From positions 16,345 through 80,344 of the forward strand of contig JAHWIK010000019.1 in the NCBI GenBank assembly GCA_019322485.1: a stretch of DNA of 64,000 bases, read 5' to 3'. The translations under genes and the position numbers were made by a program. This document shows positions 17,559 to 26,692 of this stretch, one piece after another. The notes under the pieces are model-generated. The model was not told where the DNA came from. It searched no databases and worked only from the letters and a program-made list of their open reading frames with translations. Origin of the DNA: Candidatus Woesearchaeota archaeon (GTDB taxonomy: Archaea > Nanobdellota > Nanobdellia > Woesearchaeales > JAHWIC01). The first letter of the stretch is position 1; every line of letters starts with the position of its first letter.

Positions 17559-19091
17559 ATGATTGTAGTAATTAACTATGGAGGACAATACTGCCACCTA
17601 ATTGCAAGACGCATTAGGGAATTTGGTGTTTATTCTGGGATAAGGCCGTTCAATATTTCTGTAAATGAGATTAAAAGACTAAAACCAAAAGGGATTATTC
17701 TATCAGGTGGTCCTTCTTCTGTTTATGACAAAAAAGCTCCAAAATCAAATGAAAAGATACTGAAGCTGGGAATTCCTGTTCTAGGTATTTGTTACGGCCA
17801 GCAGTTAATTGCAAAACAGCTAAAAGCAAAGGTTCAGCCAAAGAAGGTTAAGGAGTACGGCAAAAAGATTGCTAAAATCACTAACAAAAAATCATTATTG
17901 AAGAATTTAAAAAATAAAGAACCGGTCTGGATGTCCCATGGTGATTCTGTTGCTAAATTACCAAAAGGGTTCAAGGCATTAGCGTCAACTGATTCATGCA
18001 AGATAGCTTCCTTTGGCAATGATGATAAGAAAATCTATGGTGTGCAGTTCCATCCAGAGGTTGTTCACACGCCAAAAGGAAACCAGGTTCTAAAGAATTT
18101 TGTTTTTGATATTTGCAAAGCAAAAAAGGATTACAGCACCAAAGGGTTAAAAGAAAGATTAGTCAAGGAGATAAGAGACACTGTCAAAGACAAAGAGGTC
18201 CTAATGGGTGCTTCTGGCGGTGTTGACTCAACAATTGCTGCTGTTCTGTTTAAGGAAGCGATTGGCAAGAAACTTCATTGTGTTTTTGTTGATCATGGGC
18301 TGATAAGAAAGAATGAATTAAAGATAGTTAAGGAGCGTTATAAAAAATTTGGTTTGCAGGTTGAATATGTTGATGCAAGCAGTATTTTCCTAAAAAAGCT
18401 TAAAGGAGTGACTGACCCAGAGAAAAAGAGAAAAATAATCGGCCATACATTTATTGAGGTTTTTGAGAATAAGGCAAAACAATTAAGGAAGAAATACAAA
18501 AAGATAAAATTCCTTGGCCAAGGAACTATCTATCCAGATAGAATCGAATCTGCACAGCCAACCAAGCAGGCTTCAAAGATAAAAAGTCACCATAATATTG
18601 AACTGCCTGAAAAGATGGGCTTTAAGGTTATAGAGCCATTAAAAGAATTGTACAAAGATGGTGTAAGAGATTTAGGCAAACAATTAAAGCTCCCAAAAGA
18701 AATTCTTTACAGACATCCATTTCCTGGCCCAGGCTTAGCTATAAGGATTCTTGGAGAGATAACAGCTGAAAGATTAAGGATTTTGAAAGAAGCAGACCAC
18801 ACCTATATGCTTGAACTGAAAAAATCAAAGCAGTATGGCAAAATCTGGCAGGCGTTTGCTGCTTTATTCCCTGTTAAGAGTGTTGGAGTAATGGGAGATG
18901 CAAGAACTTATGAATATGTCATCTCATTAAGAGCTGTAACATCAAAGGATGCGATGACAGCTGACTGGGCAAAGATTCCAAATGATATTCTTGAGAAAAT
19001 TTCCAACAGAATCATAAATGAGGTTAAAGGCGTGAATAGGGTCGTTTATGATATCACGCAAAAACCTCCAGGCACGATTGAATATGAGTGA
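17559..19091 (+). CDS. guaA: GMP synthase (glutamine-hydrolysing), full length
   Basis: 510 aa. It converts XMP, ATP and glutamine to GMP. The N-terminal class I glutamine amidotransferase has the nucleophile in GICYGQQLIAK and the His/Glu in VQFHPEV. The ATP-PPase domain begins near residue 195 with the PP-loop MGASGGVDSTIAAV, and the dimerisation domain has RHPFPGPGLAIRILGE. The C-terminus is PPGTIEYE, against the usual TIEWE. The TATA-like TTTATTTTATA lies about 30 nt upstream. The bacterial-type fused enzyme coexists with the stand-alone ATPase at 16413. A second, in-frame copy of its last eight codons lies beyond the stop. Confidence 0.96.
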   Translation: MIVVINYGGQYCHLIARRIREFGVYSGIRPFNISVNEIKRLKPKGIILSGGPSSVYDKKAPKSNEKILKLGIPVLGICYGQQLIAKQLKAKVQPKKVKEYGKKIAKITNKKSLLKNLKNKEPVWMSHGDSVAKLPKGFKALASTDSCKIASFGNDDKKIYGVQFHPEVVHTPKGNQVLKNFVFDICKAKKDYSTKGLKERLVKEIRDTVKDKEVLMGASGGVDSTIAAVLFKEAIGKKLHCVFVDHGLIRKNELKIVKERYKKFGLQVEYVDASSIFLKKLKGVTDPEKKRKIIGHTFIEVFENKAKQLRKKYKKIKFLGQGTIYPDRIESAQPTKQASKIKSHHNIELPEKMGFKVIEPLKELYKDGVRDLGKQLKLPKEILYRHPFPGPGLAIRILGEITAERLRILKEADHTYMLELKKSKQYGKIWQAFAALFPVKSVGVMGDARTYEYVISLRAVTSKDAMTADWAKIPNDILEKISNRIINEVKGVNRVVYDITQKPPGTIEYE

Positions 19092-19151
19092 CTGGAGGTA
19101 CAAGAAATCTTTGATTTCTAAGTACCGCCTGGAACTATTGAGTATGAATAA
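19092..19151 (+). pseudogene. Hairpin and in-frame echo of guaA C-terminal codons
   Basis: Just after the guaA TGA, the sequence 19125-19151 encodes PPGTIEYE and a TAA in the same frame. Five of its eight codons are synonymous variants of the true end (CCT GGA ACT ATT GAG TAT GAA against CCA GGC ACG ATT GAA TAT GAG). Between them GGTAC (19097-19101) pairs with GTACC (19122-19126), and AGAAATC (19103-19109) pairs with GATTTCT (19113-19119), making a long hairpin that may terminate transcription. The echo looks like the remnant of another guaA copy left by recombination. Confidence 0.5.
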
Positions 19152-19156
19152 ACCAA

Positions 19157-20029
19157 TCAAAACATCCTATAATCCCAATACTTTCCTGCATCTGGTTCTA
19201 GAATCTTGCCCCAATCATTAGGAAAACCAAACTCAGCTAAGCCATTTCCATCATAGACTGCTATCTTTGGTGCTCTTGCTTTTGGCTCTGCACCAGTTAA
19301 AAGCTTTATAACTTCATTAGACTGGAATGTTCCTGTCACTGGTGCTCTTCCTAATGTAATAGACCAGCTAGTTTCACCTCTTCTCAGCCTATCCAGCCAG
19401 CTAGGGTCAGCTCCCTGCTCAACAGCATGTTCTGCTCTCTCAATGACAAGACGATAATCAAGATCTCTTCTTTCTTGATCTGACATATCCTTTAACGGCT
19501 TCTCCAATTCAATGCTAAACAGTTCTTGATATAAAGGGTCTCCAGGAAGAACCGTAGAAACAACAGACCTTAGTTTAGGCTGGCCGCTCATAGTCACAAT
19601 TGGAATATCTAATTCTCTGCAAATTTCATGTGCAATCATCCTTGCGCACATACCATCTAAGCCTTGAACAACAACATCATGTCCCTTTAGAAGTTGGCTG
19701 CCATTATCATAAGTTAATTTATCGTATACTGCTTTAACTTTAGTATATGGGCTTGTGTGTCGAAGTCTTCTTTGTGCTGCATAAACCTTAATTGCTCTAA
19801 TATCAGGATAAGTATACAGTCTTTGCCTGTTAAGATTGGTTTCTTCAACTTCGTCTCCATCAATAAGAGTTACCTTGCCAACACCAGTCCTAACCAATTG
19901 ATCAGCTACCTCACAGCCATCACAGCCCATACCAACAATAGCTACTTTTCCTTCACGTATTCTAAGAAGCTCCTCTCTAGTGTGAACACCAACTGCTCTT
20001 TCAACCAACTTAGGTAATTCTTTAGCCAT
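19157..20029 (-). CDS. ThiF/HesA/MoeB (E1-like) family protein
   Basis: About 290 aa from the ATG at 20029. An upstream in-frame ATG at 20155 would overlap the purF end by about 50 nt and add residues with no family similarity. The Rossmann domain has VAIVGMGCDGCEVADQL (canonical GxGGxG with Cys in two places), TLIDGDEVEETNLNRQ (the nucleotide-binding D and the conserved NLNRQ arginine), and a following DVVVQGLDG strand. E1-like enzymes adenylate the C-terminus of a ubiquitin-like or sulphur-carrier protein. No such carrier gene is adjacent. CxxC zinc motifs of MoeB are not seen. Substrate unknown. Confidence 0.8.
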   Translation of the reverse strand: MAKELPKLVERAVGVHTREELLRIREGKVAIVGMGCDGCEVADQLVRTGVGKVTLIDGDEVEETNLNRQRLYTYPDIRAIKVYAAQRRLRHTSPYTKVKAVYDKLTYDNGSQLLKGHDVVVQGLDGMCARMIAHEICRELDIPIVTMSGQPKLRSVVSTVLPGDPLYQELFSIELEKPLKDMSDQERRDLDYRLVIERAEHAVEQGADPSWLDRLRRGETSWSITLGRAPVTGTFQSNEVIKLLTGAEPKARAPKIAVYDGNGLAEFGFPNDWGKILEPDAGKYWDYRMF

Positions 20030-20105
20030 TTTATTATCAAATAAATACAAAGAACCTCTTTTTTTAAAGTTAATCAGATGAAATTTAAAAGGTTTTGTGA
20101 GTAAA

Positions 20106-21656
20106 TCAACACTCGTAACTTCTTTTGCCTTCTTTCCTGCCTTTCTTAAAATCACTCACTGCCTTAGCATACAACCTTCTACCCTCTGGGGTTGGGTACT
20201 TTCCAGTTAAACACGCATTGCATAAATCCTTTTCAGGTATATCCAGAGACCTAACCAGCCCGGGGATTGTGTTGTAAATCAAAGAATCTGCACCAACATC
20301 CTTGGCAATCTTGTCTAAAAGCTCCTGTGATGTTTTTTTGGGGTCAATTGGCTTCTCGTAGTTTGGAAGCAGTAGCTCAGCAATAGTTGACATGTCAATT
20401 CCATAGAAGCATGGAGCCTTAATCGGAGGACATGAAACCCTGAGATGGACTTCTTTTGCTCTACCCACCTCCTTCAGGTATCTTACAATCTCTTTGCATG
20501 TAGCTCCTCTGACAATGCTGTCATCAACTAGTATAACCTTCTTATCCCTCAATATCTGTTTTATTGCAGTATATTTATTCTCTACTCTCCTTCCCCTTTT
20601 CTCAACACCCTCTATAAAAGTCCTTCCAATATACCTGTTCCTCACCAAGCCTTCCTGGGAGGGAACACCTAGCTCATAAGCCATTGCATCTCCAGCTGCC
20701 TTTGCAGTATCAGGAACAGGAACAATTACATGGTCTTTGGTTATTTTTTCTGTCTCAAGCTTTGCAAGTTCTTTGCCAAGGTTAGTTCTTGTAACATAAA
20801 CAGACCTATCATCAAGAACAGAGCCAACATTGGCAAAATAAACCCACTCAAACATACAGTATGCCTTCCTCTTGCATTTTGTGCATCTCCTGATTTCGAT
20901 ATTGCCGTCCTGTACTGCAATCATCTTTCCTGGCTCCAAGGATTTAATATCAGAAAAGCCGCAATTCTGTATTGCATTGCTCTCAGAAGCAGCAAGCAGT
21001 TTATCATCCTCAATAGAATAACATAAAGGCCTGAAGCCCATTGGGTCTCTCAAGACAGCCAGGTCTCCAAATGCATTCATGAATGCTACGTTATAAGAAC
21101 CGTCAAACTTATTAGCCAGCCTTGCAAACACATCAGCAATATCCGGCTTTGTTCCCCCTCTTAATTCCCTTGCAATGTAATGCATCATTATCTCTGTGTC
21201 AGTATCATGGATTATATGGTAATGAATCTTCTCCATAAGGGTTTTCTTTAGCTTGGCATAATTGACAAGATTTCCATTGAAACAGAAACTGAACCATTTC
21301 CACATCCTTCCATGATGACGCTCAAATGGCTGTGCATAGGTCTTATCTTCAACACCAGAGGTTGCATACCTCACATGACCAATACCCTTATTTCCTGCAT
21401 ATTTCTTGAATAGGTTAACACTCTTATGTACGTCATTTGTCTTAAAGACCTCATTAACATGGCCTAGGTTCTTGTAGGTATCAATCAGCTGGCTTCTCTT
21501 CCTGCTATATGTAGTAACCCCAGCAGATAGCTGGCCGCGATTTTGAAGATTTAGCAGCATTCTATAAAGGTAGAATATGGCTTTTTTATCAGCGTCGGGT
21601 ATAGTTTCCCGTAGGTAAACTGCTGCAATCCCGCAGCTATGTTTTACCTCTGCCAT
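20106..21656 (-). CDS. purF: Amidophosphoribosyltransferase
   Basis: 516 aa from the ATG at 21656, chosen because TTTATATAAAC lies about 30 nt upstream and because the N-terminal nucleophile Cys then lies at residue 8 (MAEVKHSCG), after a short propeptide as in the Fe-S type enzymes. It makes 5-phosphoribosylamine from PRPP and glutamine, the first step of purine synthesis. It has the Ntn glutaminase domain, then a PRTase domain with VILVDDSIVRGATCKE. The cysteines in CTKCKRKAYC, SCPPIKAPC and LCNACLTGKYP fit the Bacillus-type 4Fe-4S cluster. Members of this type are feedback-inhibited by purine nucleotides. Confidence 0.95.
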   Translation of the reverse strand: MAEVKHSCGIAAVYLRETIPDADKKAIFYLYRMLLNLQNRGQLSAGVTTYSRKRSQLIDTYKNLGHVNEVFKTNDVHKSVNLFKKYAGNKGIGHVRYATSGVEDKTYAQPFERHHGRMWKWFSFCFNGNLVNYAKLKKTLMEKIHYHIIHDTDTEIMMHYIARELRGGTKPDIADVFARLANKFDGSYNVAFMNAFGDLAVLRDPMGFRPLCYSIEDDKLLAASESNAIQNCGFSDIKSLEPGKMIAVQDGNIEIRRCTKCKRKAYCMFEWVYFANVGSVLDDRSVYVTRTNLGKELAKLETEKITKDHVIVPVPDTAKAAGDAMAYELGVPSQEGLVRNRYIGRTFIEGVEKRGRRVENKYTAIKQILRDKKVILVDDSIVRGATCKEIVRYLKEVGRAKEVHLRVSCPPIKAPCFYGIDMSTIAELLLPNYEKPIDPKKTSQELLDKIAKDVGADSLIYNTIPGLVRSLDIPEKDLCNACLTGKYPTPEGRRLYAKAVSDFKKGRKEGKRSYEC

Positions 21657-21709
21657 ATGATGAACAGAATTATATAGTTTATATAAATGTTTTGGAAAAT
21701 TTAAAAGAA

Positions 21710-21844
21710 TCAATCAATTATCCTGCAATAAGCCTTTACTTGAGTGCCGCTGCTTTTTGCATTTACCTCTTTGAGATAAACTAGGATATTAACCTCTTTC
21801 TCTCCATGATTCAAGGTTATGGTTTTTTTGGCGAGCATACTCAT
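21710..21844 (-). CDS. 44-aa microprotein coupled to ARPP-1 gene
   Basis: The ATG lies 1 nt after the stop of the upstream gene (21846-22967), an arrangement that suggests translational coupling. The sequence begins MSMLAKKTITLNHG and ends VKAYCRIID. Its alternating pattern (KEVNILVYLKEV) is that of a small beta protein, not random sequence. No family is recognised. It would belong to the operon that starts with the operator at 22994-23026. Confidence 0.5.
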   Translation of the reverse strand: MSMLAKKTITLNHGEKEVNILVYLKEVNAKSSGTQVKAYCRIID

Positions 21845-21845
21845 T

Positions 21846-22967
21846 TTAATTCAAAATGTGCTTTGCAAAAACCTGGGCATAGTTGTTTTCCACAACAAGA
21901 GCTGAGCCATCCACCTCAGTCTTAAGCCTGTAAAGGGTCCCTTCTCCGACTGTTCTTCTTATCTCCTTCTCGCCATCCAGCCACATATAGGAAGGGAGCC
22001 CATTTTCTCTTTCTAGGGGGGTTTGGGGTTCTCCTACTTTTCGAACCTTATCTACTTGCGCTTTAGCAATATTTTCTAAGAATGAGGTTAAACCATCCTG
22101 GTTTACGCCCTTCAAATCTATCTCTCTTCTATGTTTATCTATACTATCCTGGTTATGAAGCCTTGCAACAAAGGCAACACTAGATAACAGCTTCTCATAA
22201 AGGCCGCTCAGATGGTTGTGGCTGCCAAATACGTCTGCATATAAATCCATTTTTCCATCACTCCTGCCAACAGCAGCAATATAACCGATTTGGCCTGGCT
22301 CTGCTGTCTGCCTGAGTCCTTCTAAATAATCCTCTAATCTTGCATTAGCAATGACATCGCAATAATTCTCCTTTCTAACATCCCTTAGGTCAAGTATTCG
22401 CGTCCTATTAAGAACCTGAGTTGCATGGGTTATGGTATCCCATGTTGTATGTTGGGTCCTGCTTGTATGCTCAGAAGGCCTATAAGTGTCTCTAGTAATC
22501 ATTGTAGTCCATGTTTGGTCTGGCTCATTGCCCCTTAAGCTAGGCATGATTACTGTGTGTGACCCTGAATATCTAGAAGCAGTCCTTAACCCCTGCCTAT
22601 GCTGAACACATCTGACTGGAATATTTATTCCGCTTGAATAAGCAGGAATCAAGGTAGAGTAAACAGCCATTCTATTCTGGCTATCACCCTCAACAACCTG
22701 CCCTTCTGCTATAAAAACCCTTTTACCAAGCTCATTCTTAATTGTGAGTGACTGAACTTCATCTGACTCTGTGATTGTAAACTTGCCCTCTGCTCCTGGT
22801 GTTTTTGCTTTTTCTATAGCTTCCCCAATCAGTATTGCCCCATCATTAAAAGAACTATCACCATATAAAGGAGCTATTGCCAGGTTTCTTACTGAAACAA
22901 CATCCCCCAACTCCAATGCAACATTCTCAATAGTTGCAATTCTTGGCACTATAATTCTTGATTTCAT
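21846..22967 (-). CDS. ARPP-1 (DUF6569)-like domain protein
   Basis: 373 aa. The first 130 residues match my memory of the ARPP-1 domain, found with ADP-ribosylglycohydrolase and rhodanese-phosphatase genes in signalling loci: LAIAPLYG, then ILIGEAIEKAK, ITESDEVQSLTIKN, KRVFIAEGQVVEGD and NRMAVYSTLIPAYS, then IPVRCVQHR. The C-terminal half is less clear and may be a divergent repeat of the fold. No membrane segment is seen. The start is leaderless, with TTTATAT on this strand at 22994-23000 and the shared operator just above it. A 44-aa gene follows directly. Its presence in the regulon ties it to the kinase/phosphatase module. Confidence 0.7.
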   Translation of the reverse strand: MKSRIIVPRIATIENVALELGDVVSVRNLAIAPLYGDSSFNDGAILIGEAIEKAKTPGAEGKFTITESDEVQSLTIKNELGKRVFIAEGQVVEGDSQNRMAVYSTLIPAYSSGINIPVRCVQHRQGLRTASRYSGSHTVIMPSLRGNEPDQTWTTMITRDTYRPSEHTSRTQHTTWDTITHATQVLNRTRILDLRDVRKENYCDVIANARLEDYLEGLRQTAEPGQIGYIAAVGRSDGKMDLYADVFGSHNHLSGLYEKLLSSVAFVARLHNQDSIDKHRREIDLKGVNQDGLTSFLENIAKAQVDKVRKVGEPQTPLERENGLPSYMWLDGEKEIRRTVGEGTLYRLKTEVDGSALVVENNYAQVFAKHILN

Positions 22968-22993
22968 TATACATAATAGAAGGGGAATTGAGA

Positions 22994-23026
22994 ATATAAA
23001 AGTAAGTTGTAGTCGATAATACGACA
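22994..23026 (-). promoter_or_regulatory. Shared operator + TATA box (site A)
   Basis: On this strand: TGTCGT-N7-ACTACA (23026 to 23008), 7 bp, then the TATA box TTTATAT (23000 to 22994). The gene at 22967 starts about 30 nt after the TATA centre, so the mRNA is leaderless. Confidence 0.8.
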
Positions 23027-23040
23027 GAATATATGGCCTA

Positions 23041-24057
23041 TCAAGGCGTGCGTGCCCTCATAATATTATCCGGCTTGTTGCCTTCGATTGTATTCCCGGC
23101 AACCTTTGTTATATTAGAAGCAAGAACATACATCCCTCCACCCATTATCGCTATGTTGCCTACTATTGTATTCCTTACCAAGACAGGCCTGCACGTTTCT
23201 CCGCTCAGATACAGCCCTCCTCCTAAGCCTGCTCCACCTTCAAGGCCAGTCGCTTTGTTATACATAATTTTATTTTCTTCTAGAGTTGGCCTTGATTGAG
23301 GACATATATTTATCCCCCCTCCAGATAATACAGCCACATTTTCTTTAATTATGTTCCTTATTAGGGCTGGGTCTGATTCACAGATTTCCATCCCCCCACC
23401 CCATTGCGCACTATTGCCTGTTATCTCATTATCTTCAAGAACAGCATCTGAAAAATAAAGGGCTACTCCACCGCCATAAGAATACGCTTCGCTATCAGCA
23501 ATTACACAATGCCTGATTGTTGGCTTTGCATCCACGATTAATAAAGCCCCTCCTCTTGTTCCGCATGCAGGAATGTCTTCTGGAGGGAATGCTTCAAAAT
23601 ATTCGCTCCCTTGTATAAACTGCCTTCCTCTTCCCCCTTTTATAGTACAATGTTCAAGAATAGAGCCGCTTGCTTCTCCGCCTGTTAGGGTTATATTCCC
23701 CCAACCAACATCTGGTTCAGAAGGCACAAATTCTGTTTCATGAGCTATTAATGAGCCAGCACTTAGTATATATGCACTTGGTCCAAGATATATCTGTGTG
23801 CCAGCCTCTATCTTTAAAACCCCTCCTGGAGTTATTGTGACCCCAAAATCAATATGATAACATCCCTTAGGCAAAGGGACACGAGAGTTAACTAGCCTTA
23901 AAGTTGCCTCTACATCCCTTGGGTCTAAACCTGTTCTATCAGCTGGGTCTACTTTCCTTAATAACCCTTCAAGATTTTCGAGTCCTTTTCCAGCTTTCTT
24001 TATTCTAAGCCTTCTTAGTTGTTCTTCAAGATTTCCTGGTTTTTCTGAGTCTGGCAT
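23041..24057 (-). CDS. Right-handed parallel beta-helix protein with N-terminal tag
   Basis: 338 aa. From about residue 95 to 335 there are repeated coils of the pectate-lyase/NosD type, with Asn-rich turns and GGG(M/V/I) ladders (YGGGVALYF, WGGGMEICE, SGGGINICP, MGGGMYVLA). The N-terminus contains LENLEGLLRKVD (about residues 30-41), the tag shared with the four upstream gene products, and a related EEQLRRLR before it. There is no signal peptide, so an intracellular scaffold or carbohydrate-binding role is inferred. It is the last gene of the eight-gene operon from the operator at 34282. It ends just before site A. Confidence 0.8.
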   Translation of the reverse strand: MPDSEKPGNLEEQLRRLRIKKAGKGLENLEGLLRKVDPADRTGLDPRDVEATLRLVNSRVPLPKGCYHIDFGVTITPGGVLKIEAGTQIYLGPSAYILSAGSLIAHETEFVPSEPDVGWGNITLTGGEASGSILEHCTIKGGRGRQFIQGSEYFEAFPPEDIPACGTRGGALLIVDAKPTIRHCVIADSEAYSYGGGVALYFSDAVLEDNEITGNSAQWGGGMEICESDPALIRNIIKENVAVLSGGGINICPQSRPTLEENKIMYNKATGLEGGAGLGGGLYLSGETCRPVLVRNTIVGNIAIMGGGMYVLASNITKVAGNTIEGNKPDNIMRARTP

Positions 24058-24059
24058 TT

Positions 24060-25304
24060 TTACGTTTTAAGCTGCCCTAATTTTTTTCCTTTTATTTCTC
24101 CCCTAAGCTCTGCCATCTTTTTATATGCTGCCATAGCTCCGGGGGTATCTCCTGACTCACGCAAGACATCTCCTAGACCCTCATAAGCAGAGATGTAACC
24201 AGGATCAAGTTCTATTAATTTTCTATATGCTCCTTCCGCTTTCTTAAGGTCTCCCATCTCCTTGAAAGTATATCCTAATGATTCATAAAAAAATGTAGGG
24301 CGCGAAGCAAGCTGTATTGCCCTCTCAAAGCACTCTATTGCTCTCCTATAGTCTTTCTTACTACGGAAAGCACCACCCAGATTGCTGTGGGTGTCTGCGT
24401 CTCCAGGTTCAAGCTCTATTGCTTTTTGGAATGCAGCTATTGCTCCGTCATAATCGCATTTCCAGTCTAAAGTGCGGCCTAGACCATTATAAAATTTAGC
24501 ATTTTCCGGCTCAAGTTCTATTGCTCTTTGATGCTCAGCTACTGCCTCATCATAATCACTTTTTAAGCATAAAGTATGTGCCAGGCTATGGTGCGCTTCT
24601 GCATCACCAGGATTACGCCTTATCTGCTCTCTATACTGTGCAATGTCTTTTTCAAAGGGGTCCTCCTTACCTGGCATATTATCAAGGTCGAACCAGCTTT
24701 TAGAATCGGGACTGTATACATTGCCATATTCTTTTATCGCCTCTTCAGTATCGCCATTATCACTTAAGGCATTAGCAAGATTAAAGTGTATAAGAGATAT
24801 ATGGGGGGAATATTTTAAAGCCTTTCTAAGGCATGCGATTGCTGAGTCGAGGTCACCCCGCTTATGGAGTATAATGCCAACATTATTGAGAGCAGACGCA
24901 TTTCTAGGGTTAATCCGTACTGCTTCCTCATAGTCTGCCATTGCTCCTTTAGTATCATCATTATCAATTAATGCATTTCCTCTGTTGTTATGCAGGGCTG
25001 AATCAGTTGGATTGATTTGTATTCCCCTATCATATGCCCCTACTGCCCCCTCAAGGTCACCTTTCTGATGCAAAGCAATTCCAATATTGTTGTAAGCAGC
25101 TGAATATTTTGGGTCAAATCCTAATGCTCTGTTAAACTCTGCTATTGCTCCATCATAGTCTTCTTTTTCGCATAAACCAACACCTTTTACAAAATGTTCA
25201 TTAGCTTTCTTTCTAGCATCTTCATCCGGAGCCTGGCTTTTGTCTAGCTTAACCTGTCTTAACAAACCTTCAAGATTTTCAAGTTCTATTTCTGGGTCTG
25301 GCAT
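24060..25304 (-). CDS. TPR protein with N-terminal tag
   Basis: 414 aa. The N-terminal tag LENLEGLLRQVK (residues 8-19) is followed by the DEDARKKANEHF stretch shared with the two other TPR proteins, then about ten TPR units to the C-terminus (repeating A-Y-N-N-x-G and A-I-x-x-F motifs with P at the turns). Cytoplasmic. TPR proteins of this kind bind short peptides or other TPRs. It is a sister of the genes at 26689 and 28005 and probably co-assembles with them. Position: operon gene seven, 2 nt before the beta-helix gene. Confidence 0.88.
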   Translation of the reverse strand: MPDPEIELENLEGLLRQVKLDKSQAPDEDARKKANEHFVKGVGLCEKEDYDGAIAEFNRALGFDPKYSAAYNNIGIALHQKGDLEGAVGAYDRGIQINPTDSALHNNRGNALIDNDDTKGAMADYEEAVRINPRNASALNNVGIILHKRGDLDSAIACLRKALKYSPHISLIHFNLANALSDNGDTEEAIKEYGNVYSPDSKSWFDLDNMPGKEDPFEKDIAQYREQIRRNPGDAEAHHSLAHTLCLKSDYDEAVAEHQRAIELEPENAKFYNGLGRTLDWKCDYDGAIAAFQKAIELEPGDADTHSNLGGAFRSKKDYRRAIECFERAIQLASRPTFFYESLGYTFKEMGDLKKAEGAYRKLIELDPGYISAYEGLGDVLRESGDTPGAMAAYKKMAELRGEIKGKKLGQLKT

Positions 25305-25318
25305 TTTAATAAAACTAA

Positions 25319-26692
25319 TTACCCTCTCGCAACCATTTGCTCATAATGCTTAAATTTACTCTCTAGAGGGCCTGCTTTAACTTCATTTTCCTTGATCCCA
25401 AACGCAGCATATTCGCTTACCACCTTACCGCGTAATTCTCTAAGTGCAGCAAAGAGTTTTTGTGCCTCTGACTTGTTTTGGAGTAATGAAAGGTTTTGTC
25501 CAACCTGTTTTTCTGCTTCTCTATACGCAAGTTCAAGCTTAGATTGAATCTCATCTAACATAGAGGGTTTAGCAACTTCATTAAAAATACGCTCATCTCC
25601 AATTATGCTGTCGAACATATCCTTACTTATAGGAACAGCACCAATGCTTTTTGCAACTAAAGGAGATGTTCCATAACAAAGGTTAGCAGATTCTTGGACT
25701 GCATAATCCGAAAAAGGGTCATATATAGTCGCATGCTGATTAATCCTTCTGTCAGGCAACTCCTGTGCTATTAATTTAGCCAATAACAAACTATCATTAT
25801 GCAGGAAAAACCTAAAGTTTAGCCTCCCTTGTCGTGGAGGTAAGGGTATTCCTTGGGGTTTTGGTGGCTTAACCTCCCTTACAGGTTTACCCTCATGCAA
25901 CAGCTGTTCAAGGTCGTATATTACTACATGTGCCATATTGCCATCCACAACATATATCCTGCCTTCGTGTGAATATGCGTCACGTATAGCAAATTTATCC
26001 TTGCCAACCCCTCCTTCTTTCCCAAAAGGGCACTTATAAGTAGAGAATAACCTGCCATTAGAGACATCCAATACAGCACCATTATGCTCAAACAAAGAGA
26101 TTATTGGGTGGTCCCTAAGAGCAATTGGTGTTTCTTTTCCAGTCGGACAAGCCAATGTATCAAAGACAGCATAAGCCCGTGTGCCTGATGCAAACGCCCC
26201 AAAATCAAACAATTTTCCATTAATAGAGCGAAGTCCTGTAACATAACCTTCTCTGCGGAATGGCTTTGGCTTTTTTGGTTCTGAACGACCCAACCATGAT
26301 GATTTGCCCCTACCTTTGCGCCTAGCTTCTTCTTCCTTCCTCTGCCTTATTTCCTCTGCTAGCGGATTGGATCCGCCACGCATGCCTGGTTCCTCGACAG
26401 CATTGCATATTGCAGTACCTGAAACTGAATCATATAAGATTCCATCATTAATACACACTTTATCCAGGGAAAGTTGGTAAGATACAATTGTATCCCTCCT
26501 TATAGGGTAAACATGCATAGGTGGTGCCCTCTTTGCAATCCTGATTAACTTCTTCTCGTTAGGCAGCAGGAGGTGAACACCGCCTGGTCCACTAACAGCT
26601 AAGGCATACTCTTCTGGATTAGGAGTACCACTGCGCAACAAGCCTTCTCCAACTGTCCTCAATAAATCCTCAAGATTTTCAAGTTTTGTCAT
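25319..26692 (-). CDS. Tagged protein with propeller-like strands and C-terminal helices
   Basis: 457 aa. The N-terminal tag is LENLEDLLRTVGEGLL (residues 4-19). Residues 25-330 are rich in short beta strands with repeated D/N-G turns (GRIYVVDGNMAHVVIYDLEQL), suggesting a beta-propeller of uncertain blade number, interrupted by a basic insert near 115-150. Residues 365-457 are helical and coiled-coil-like (MLDEIQSKLELAYREAEKQ). No catalytic motif is seen. The start overlaps the upstream TPR stop in an ATGA. It may be a scaffold or sensor; no family recognised. Confidence 0.68.
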   Translation of the reverse strand: MTKLENLEDLLRTVGEGLLRSGTPNPEEYALAVSGPGGVHLLLPNEKKLIRIAKRAPPMHVYPIRRDTIVSYQLSLDKVCINDGILYDSVSGTAICNAVEEPGMRGGSNPLAEEIRQRKEEEARRKGRGKSSWLGRSEPKKPKPFRREGYVTGLRSINGKLFDFGAFASGTRAYAVFDTLACPTGKETPIALRDHPIISLFEHNGAVLDVSNGRLFSTYKCPFGKEGGVGKDKFAIRDAYSHEGRIYVVDGNMAHVVIYDLEQLLHEGKPVREVKPPKPQGIPLPPRQGRLNFRFFLHNDSLLLAKLIAQELPDRRINQHATIYDPFSDYAVQESANLCYGTSPLVAKSIGAVPISKDMFDSIIGDERIFNEVAKPSMLDEIQSKLELAYREAEKQVGQNLSLLQNKSEAQKLFAALRELRGKVVSEYAAFGIKENEVKAGPLESKFKHYEQMVARG

